Assembly (NCBI GenBank): GCA_030655515.1
Contig: JAURVI010000026.1
Location: 1 to 64,000, forward strand
DNA from: Polaromonas sp.
GTDB lineage: Bacteria > Pseudomonadota > Gammaproteobacteria > Burkholderiales > Burkholderiaceae_C
DNA length: 64,000 bases
Direction: 5' to 3'
Shown here: positions 60,806-64,000 of the stretch, piece after piece
Layout: every line of letters starts with the position of its first letter
How positions within the stretch are numbered: position 1 is the first letter of the stretch
Position numbers and translations under genes: made by a program
The notes under the pieces: generated by a model
Told to the model about the DNA's origin: nothing
What the model saw: the letters and a program-made list of their open reading frames with translations, nothing else
The model's database searches: none

Positions 60806-60835
60806 TGGAACAGTCAGGTGTTCCTTTGTGGAACA
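60806..60835. promoter_or_regulatory. Upstream activator boxes (TGGAACA repeats)
   Basis: TGGAACA occurs at 60806-60812 and 60829-60835, and its inverse TGTTCC at 60819-60824 lies between, giving two overlapping inverted pairs. The cluster is about 150 bases upstream of the -24/-12 promoter, the usual distance for an enhancer bound by an AcoR-type activator. Confidence 0.6.
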
Positions 60836-60933
60836 GGGGTTGCACCCGGCGTCACGCGAAAGCGCGAACCCATCGCTGACCCAAGAAATGTGAAGCCCGC
60901 ATGAACGCCACGGCCCGTTGCCGTCCCGCGTGC

Positions 60934-60987
60934 GTGGGCGTGGGCGTGGGCATGGGCATGGGCATGGGCATGGGCGTGGGCGTGGCC
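60934..60987. repeat. Hexanucleotide tandem repeat (GTGGGC/ATGGGC)n
   Basis: Nine consecutive six-base units alternate between GTGGGC and ATGGGC, the last ending GTGGCC. It is non-coding and lies between the two minus-strand genes, in the region upstream of the aldehyde dehydrogenase and downstream of the transferase. Confidence 0.85.
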
Positions 60988-61050
60988 GGAACAGCTTCCA
61001 TCTCACTGCCGATGGCGATCCCGCATGCGGCTCACCCCTTAATACCCGCC

Positions 61051-61773
61051 TCAGGCCGCCCGCGCGTCCGGATCGATCCAGGGCGCGTGTTTGTGCATCA
61101 CGCTTTCATAAAGCGCGCTACCCTCGAACGCCGCCAGCCACGCCTGCAGTTGCGGCCACGGTTGGGCGGCGAACCAGTCGGGATCGGTGTGCGCAAACTG
61201 GCGCACGAAGGGCAGGATGGCCATGTCGGCCAGGCTTGCCGACGGGCCGAGCAGGAAGACATTTTTAACGAGCATGGCCTGCAACTGCATCAAGTGCCGC
61301 GCACCCTGTGACCGGTGCAGGGTGGCGAACGCGTCGGCATCCATGCCGGCATCCATTTCTTCCGCATAACGGTTCGGGTATTTGTAGCGGTCCAGGTGTT
61401 GCTTGAAGTCACCGTCGTTGTGCGCGATCAATGCCTGCATCCGGTCAAGCCCGCCCGGGGCTTTCAGCCACTGCATCGGATCGTTCTGCTGCAAGGCCCA
61501 GAGCATCACGTCCAGACTTTCGTCGATGACGGCGCCATCCGGCAACACCAGCACCGGCACGGTGGCTTTGGGCGATGCCGCGATCAGCGCCGGGGGCTTG
61601 TTGCGCAGCACGATTTCGCGCCATTCAACGGCGATGCCGCTCACGGCAATCGCCAGGCGCGCACGCATGGCGTAAGGGCAGCGCCGAAAGGAGTAAAGGA
61701 TTGGCAGGCCCGTGGCCGGGGGAGTCGCAGAGGATGCGCTGTGTTCTACCTTCACAGGCGCCGGTGTGCTCAC
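61051..61773 (-). CDS. Glutathione S-transferase family protein
   Basis: This 240-residue protein has a thioredoxin-like N-terminal domain with [20 protein letters not shown] and the glutathione-contacting [18 protein letters not shown]. An all-helical C-terminal domain follows. The CPYA motif suggests a cysteine-type (omega/beta-like) transferase that may do deglutathionylation. The first 20 or so residues before the domain look disordered. The GTG start overlaps the trhO stop (GTGA), so it is the distal gene of that pair. Confidence 0.85.
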   Translation of the reverse strand: MSTPAPVKVEHSASSATPPATGLPILYSFRRCPYAMRARLAIAVSGIAVEWREIVLRNKPPALIAASPKATVPVLVLPDGAVIDESLDVMLWALQQNDPMQWLKAPGGLDRMQALIAHNDGDFKQHLDRYKYPNRYAEEMDAGMDADAFATLHRSQGARHLMQLQAMLVKNVFLLGPSASLADMAILPFVRQFAHTDPDWFAAQPWPQLQAWLAAFEGSALYESVMHKHAPWIDPDARAA

Positions 61774-62717
61774 GAGGTCCCCGGCTGCCGTACGCCGATG
61801 TGGGCCTCGTCGCGAGCGGCCGCCAGTTCGACCTGGCGCTGCCGTTCACGGTAGCCCTCTTTCTGTTCTTCGGTGGTGCGGCCATGGCAATGCGCGCAGC
61901 TGACGCCGAGTTCATACAACGGCGATTTCCGGTCGTCCTCGCCGAGCGGGTCGCGGCAGGAGCGGCACAGCGTGAAGTTGCCCGGCTTGAGGCCATGGCC
62001 GACTGAGACCCGTTCGTCAAACACAAAACATTCACCGTTCCAGGTGCTCGCCTCGGGCGCGACGGTTTCGAGGTATTTGAGGATGCCGCCCTCGAGGTGG
62101 TAGACCTCGTCGAAGCCGCGGTCGCGCATCAGCGCGGTGGATTTTTCGCAGCGGATGCCGCCGGTGCAGAACATCGCCACACGCGGCTTTTTGCCGTTTT
62201 TCTCCGCCAGCAGGCCGCCGTCGGCCATTTCACGGTCGACCCAGCCGGGGAGTTCTGAAAAGCTTGCGGTGGCAGGGTTCACCGCGCCGTCGAAAGTGCC
62301 GATGGCCACTTCATAGTCGTTGCGTGTGTCCACCAGCACCACGTCCGGATCGGCCAGCAAGGCGTTCCAGTCGGCGGGCTTGACGTATTCGCCGGCCATC
62401 CTGGTCGGGCTGACACCCGGCACGCCTAGCGTGACGATCTCGCGCTTGAGCCGCACCTTCATCCGGTAAAAGGGCAGGCTGTCGGCCCAGGCCTCCTTGT
62501 GCTCCAGCGCCGCCAGTCGCGCGTCGCTGCGCAACCAGGCCAGCACCGCGCGCACGCCGGCTTCCGGACCGGCGATGGTGCCGTTGATGCCTTCTTCCGC
62601 CAGCAGGAGTGTGCCCTTCACGCCGCTGGCCTCGCAGTGCGCCAGCAAGGGCGCCTGCAGGTCCCGGTAGTCGGGCAGAGCGACGAATTTGTAAAGCGCG
62701 GCGGTCAGGAAGGGCAT
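61770..62717 (-). CDS. trhO: tRNA uridine-34 hydroxylase TrhO (rhodanese domain)
   Basis: This protein of about 315 residues makes 5-hydroxyuridine at the tRNA wobble base. The N-terminal domain has [20 protein letters not shown] and [14 protein letters not shown]. The rhodanese domain carries the catalytic cysteine in [17 protein letters not shown]. The C-terminal zinc-like region has CRSCRDPL and [11 protein letters not shown] 62717 gives the usual family N-terminus ([11 protein letters not shown]). A start at 62756 would add 13 residues and cannot be excluded. It is coupled to the downstream transferase gene. Confidence 0.9.
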   Translation of the reverse strand: MPFLTAALYKFVALPDYRDLQAPLLAHCEASGVKGTLLLAEEGINGTIAGPEAGVRAVLAWLRSDARLAALEHKEAWADSLPFYRMKVRLKREIVTLGVPGVSPTRMAGEYVKPADWNALLADPDVVLVDTRNDYEVAIGTFDGAVNPATASFSELPGWVDREMADGGLLAEKNGKKPRVAMFCTGGIRCEKSTALMRDRGFDEVYHLEGGILKYLETVAPEASTWNGECFVFDERVSVGHGLKPGNFTLCRSCRDPLGEDDRKSPLYELGVSCAHCHGRTTEEQKEGYRERQRQVELAAARDEAHIGVRQPGTS

Positions 62718-62963
62718 GGGTGCGGAGGTCGGCTGGAGAACCGGCCAGTTTGGCATCGGTTCACACAGCGGTTCTTGTGCTGTATCAGGAATGTCCGGTT
62801 CGATGGGCGCGCGCCTCGGGGATGCTGGTCACGCCTCTCGTCCGGCCTGCCATTTTAATGAGGCGATGGGCCTGCCGGCTTGCGGCCGGGAATGCCCTGA
62901 AACACGTGCTTGCCATCCAACGCTGCGGATCGGTAGACCCCACCGGTGAGGTCGGTTGGTCGG

Positions 62964-63530
62964 TCAGGTTTTGGTGCCGGTGCTGGTGCTGGTGCTGGTG
63001 CTGGTGCTGGTGCTGGTGCTGGTGCTGGTGCTGGTGCTGGTGCTGGTGCTGGTGCTGGTGCTGGTGGGGGGTTTCTCCAGCATGTTGACGATCACCCGCC
63101 AGTGCGCAGCGTCAACTGGCGTGATCGACAGCCGGTTGCCCTTGCGCAACACGACGAGGCCGTCGAGCGCCGGGTTGGCCCGCAGTTCGGGCAGGGTCAG
63201 GTTGCGGGTCTTCTGCGTCACCTGCACATCCACCAGCAGCCAGCGCGGTTCTTCAGGCCTGGACTTCGCATCCACATACGGCGACTTCGGATCGAACTGG
63301 GTCGGGTCCGGGTAGGCGGTGGACGCCACCCGGGCGATGCCGACGATCCCGGGCTCGGCACAACTGGAGTGGTAGAACAGCACGCCGTCACCGACCGCCA
63401 TGTCGTCCCGCATGAAGTTGCGGGCCTGGTAGTTGCGCACGCCCACCCACGGCATCGTGGCGTCGGGCGCGGCCAGTGCGTCGTCGACCGAGCAGTCGGC
63501 CGGTTCGGATTTCATGAGCCAGTACTTCAC
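62964..63530 (-). CDS. EVE-domain protein with Thr-Ser repeat tail
   Basis: This 188-residue protein consists of an EVE domain (PUA-like, recognising modified bases), with YWLMKSEPADCSVDDA, GVRNYQARNFMRDDM and VLFYHSSCAEPGIVGIARV. The GTG at 63530 has a GGAG site and gives the standard N-terminus. After the usual end (IVNMLEKPP) the frame continues through a (CTGGTG)n microsatellite read as alternating Thr and Ser for about 30 residues. The tail is therefore repeat-derived and its length is likely to vary between strains. Confidence 0.88.
   Translation of the reverse strand: MKYWLMKSEPADCSVDDALAAPDATMPWVGVRNYQARNFMRDDMAVGDGVLFYHSSCAEPGIVGIARVASTAYPDPTQFDPKSPYVDAKSRPEEPRWLLVDVQVTQKTRNLTLPELRANPALDGLVVLRKGNRLSITPVDAAHWRVIVNMLEKPPTSTSTSTSTSTSTSTSTSTSTSTSTSTSTGTKT
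62983..63066. repeat. Microsatellite of 14 perfect CTGGTG units
   Basis: Fourteen identical hexamers occupy 62983-63066, preceded by two degenerate units (TTGGTG, CCGGTG). The units encode Thr-Ser pairs at the C-terminus of the EVE protein. Because the unit is six bases, slippage changes length by two residues without shifting frame. Confidence 0.95.
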
Positions 63531-63573
63531 GTCGTTCTCCGTGTGGGCCAAGTTTCTACCGGCGGTGCAGCTT

Positions 63574-64000
63574 TTATGTGGCCGATGTGAAAGCGTCGCG
63601 CTGCTGCCGCAGCCGGTCGCCCTCGATGTATTGCGCCAGCAGTTCGATGTCGCGATCCAGAACGCCGAGCTGCCGGAAAAAAGGCTGCCAGCCGGCAACC
63701 GCCTGGCTGACCTCGCGGACGACGGCACGCGCTGCATCCGGTTTCAGCCCGAACTGCCGGGCCTGCGACAGCGCATTGTCCAGCGTCGATTCTGTGCCCT
63801 GATCGCCAACCTCCATCGCCTGGTAACCCAGGCCCTGTGCGCTGGGCACCACATCGAAAGCAGGGGACAGCACGTAATAACCATCCGGTTGCCGCAGCAA
63901 GGCGTGGTTTTTCTCGTGGTCGTCCGTGTTGTCCATCAGGATGTTGAACACCATGCGCCTGAAGAGTTGCGCCTGCTCGGCCTGGATCCGGTCAGCGGGC
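63574..64000 (-). CDS. hipA: HipA-like serine/threonine kinase, C-terminal part
   Basis: The visible 141 residues run in from beyond the right edge and end at TAA 63574. LFRRMVFNILMDNTDDHEKNH is the catalytic-loop signature of HipA-type toxin kinases, with the catalytic aspartate in the DDH segment, followed by LSPAFDVVP, the equivalent of the metal-binding DFD-type loop. The remainder is the helical C-lobe. The N-terminal part and any hipB antitoxin gene lie outside the window, so completeness and activity cannot be judged. Confidence 0.85.
   Translation of the reverse strand, partial: PADRIQAEQAQLFRRMVFNILMDNTDDHEKNHALLRQPDGYYVLSPAFDVVPSAQGLGYQAMEVGDQGTESTLDNALSQARQFGLKPDAARAVVREVSQAVAGWQPFFRQLGVLDRDIELLAQYIEGDRLRQQRDAFTSAT

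Larger units (their letters stand above)
60574..61050. other. 477-base non-coding region
   Basis: This gap between the glutathione S-transferase end and the dehydrogenase start holds the sigma-54 promoter, the TGGAACA boxes and a hexanucleotide tandem repeat. Open frames through it (for example a Val-Gly/Met-Gly run on the plus strand) look like products of the repeat, and I see no convincing gene. Confidence 0.7.

Noticed and set aside
60901-61311. Plus-strand frame with a Val-Gly/Met-Gly run
   Set aside because: The run is produced by the hexanucleotide repeat, and the rest is antisense to the glutathione S-transferase gene.
62983-63066. Possible CRISPR-like array
   Set aside because: The units are contiguous hexamers with no spacers and no cas genes nearby, so this is a microsatellite.
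62946-63590. Plus-strand frames with Gly-Ala or Val-Leu runs over the microsatellite
   Set aside because: These are alternative readings of the CTGGTG units. The minus-strand EVE frame is the one with a conserved domain and ribosome-binding site.

Overview
The window looks like a chromosomal segment of a GC-rich betaproteobacterium, most likely Burkholderiales, family Comamonadaceae (Polaromonas/Rhodoferax-like). This is inferred from gene order (rlmN-pilF-rodZ-ispG-hisS-yfgM-bamB-der-hfq-hflX-hflK-hflC-DUF2065-hisZ-purA), the sox cluster, protein style, and a C-rich dispersed repeat (CCCCCACGCTT...GCCCCCCGAGGGGGC...) that I associate with this family. No rRNA, tRNA or CRISPR was seen.

1-6186 is accessory, partly AT-richer DNA. 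It starts with the 3' end of an IS3-family element that cuts a DNA-methyltransferase-like tail. Next come a GNAT-PIN-GNAT-PUA fusion protein, an ASCH protein and an OLD-type ATPase/TOPRIM nuclease in a tight operon. It ends with an orphan Wadjet nuclease gene (jetD) preceded by a chimeric remnant (RhuM-like start joined to a JetC-like tail). This is the best place to look for a poorly described defence or toxin system.

6179-11700 holds cobalamin genes (cbiB, cobC-type decarboxylase, cobQ) and prpE. CobQ carries an in-frame 33-residue insertion that is a copy of the family repeat. 11775-19152 is a thiosulfate-oxidation cluster (ArsR-type soxR, soxCDYZAXB) with a perfect 11-bp operator-like inverted repeat. 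Two inverted copies of a 114-bp MITE-like element flank soxAX, each bordered by a 10-bp target duplication.

19415-25111 encodes the 2-oxoglutarate dehydrogenase complex (odhA, odhB, lpdA). It is followed by zapE, a coiled-coil protein, a PP2C phosphatase, a YdcH-like protein, a YoaA/DinG-type helicase, bamD, rluD, scpB, rluB and ndk. From 35040 to 51455 runs a long, tightly packed housekeeping series: rRNA/tRNA modification, pilus assembly, isoprenoid synthesis, outer-membrane assembly, ribosome GTPases, Hfq, HflKC, HisZ, PurA and a phosphoribosyltransferase. Repeat arrays sit directly before rlmN and der, and the GTG start of der lies inside a repeat copy.

51598-64000 is more variable. It holds a cystathionine beta-lyase-like gene, a divergent tesA/ABC pair whose start codons overlap in one CATG, a saccharopine-dehydrogenase-like gene divergent from an Lrp-type regulator, and an AcoR-type sigma-54 activator. 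The activator faces an aldehyde dehydrogenase/DUF779 operon with a perfect -24/-12 promoter and upstream repeats. A GST, trhO, an EVE-domain gene with a hexanucleotide microsatellite tail, and the 3' part of a hipA gene follow.
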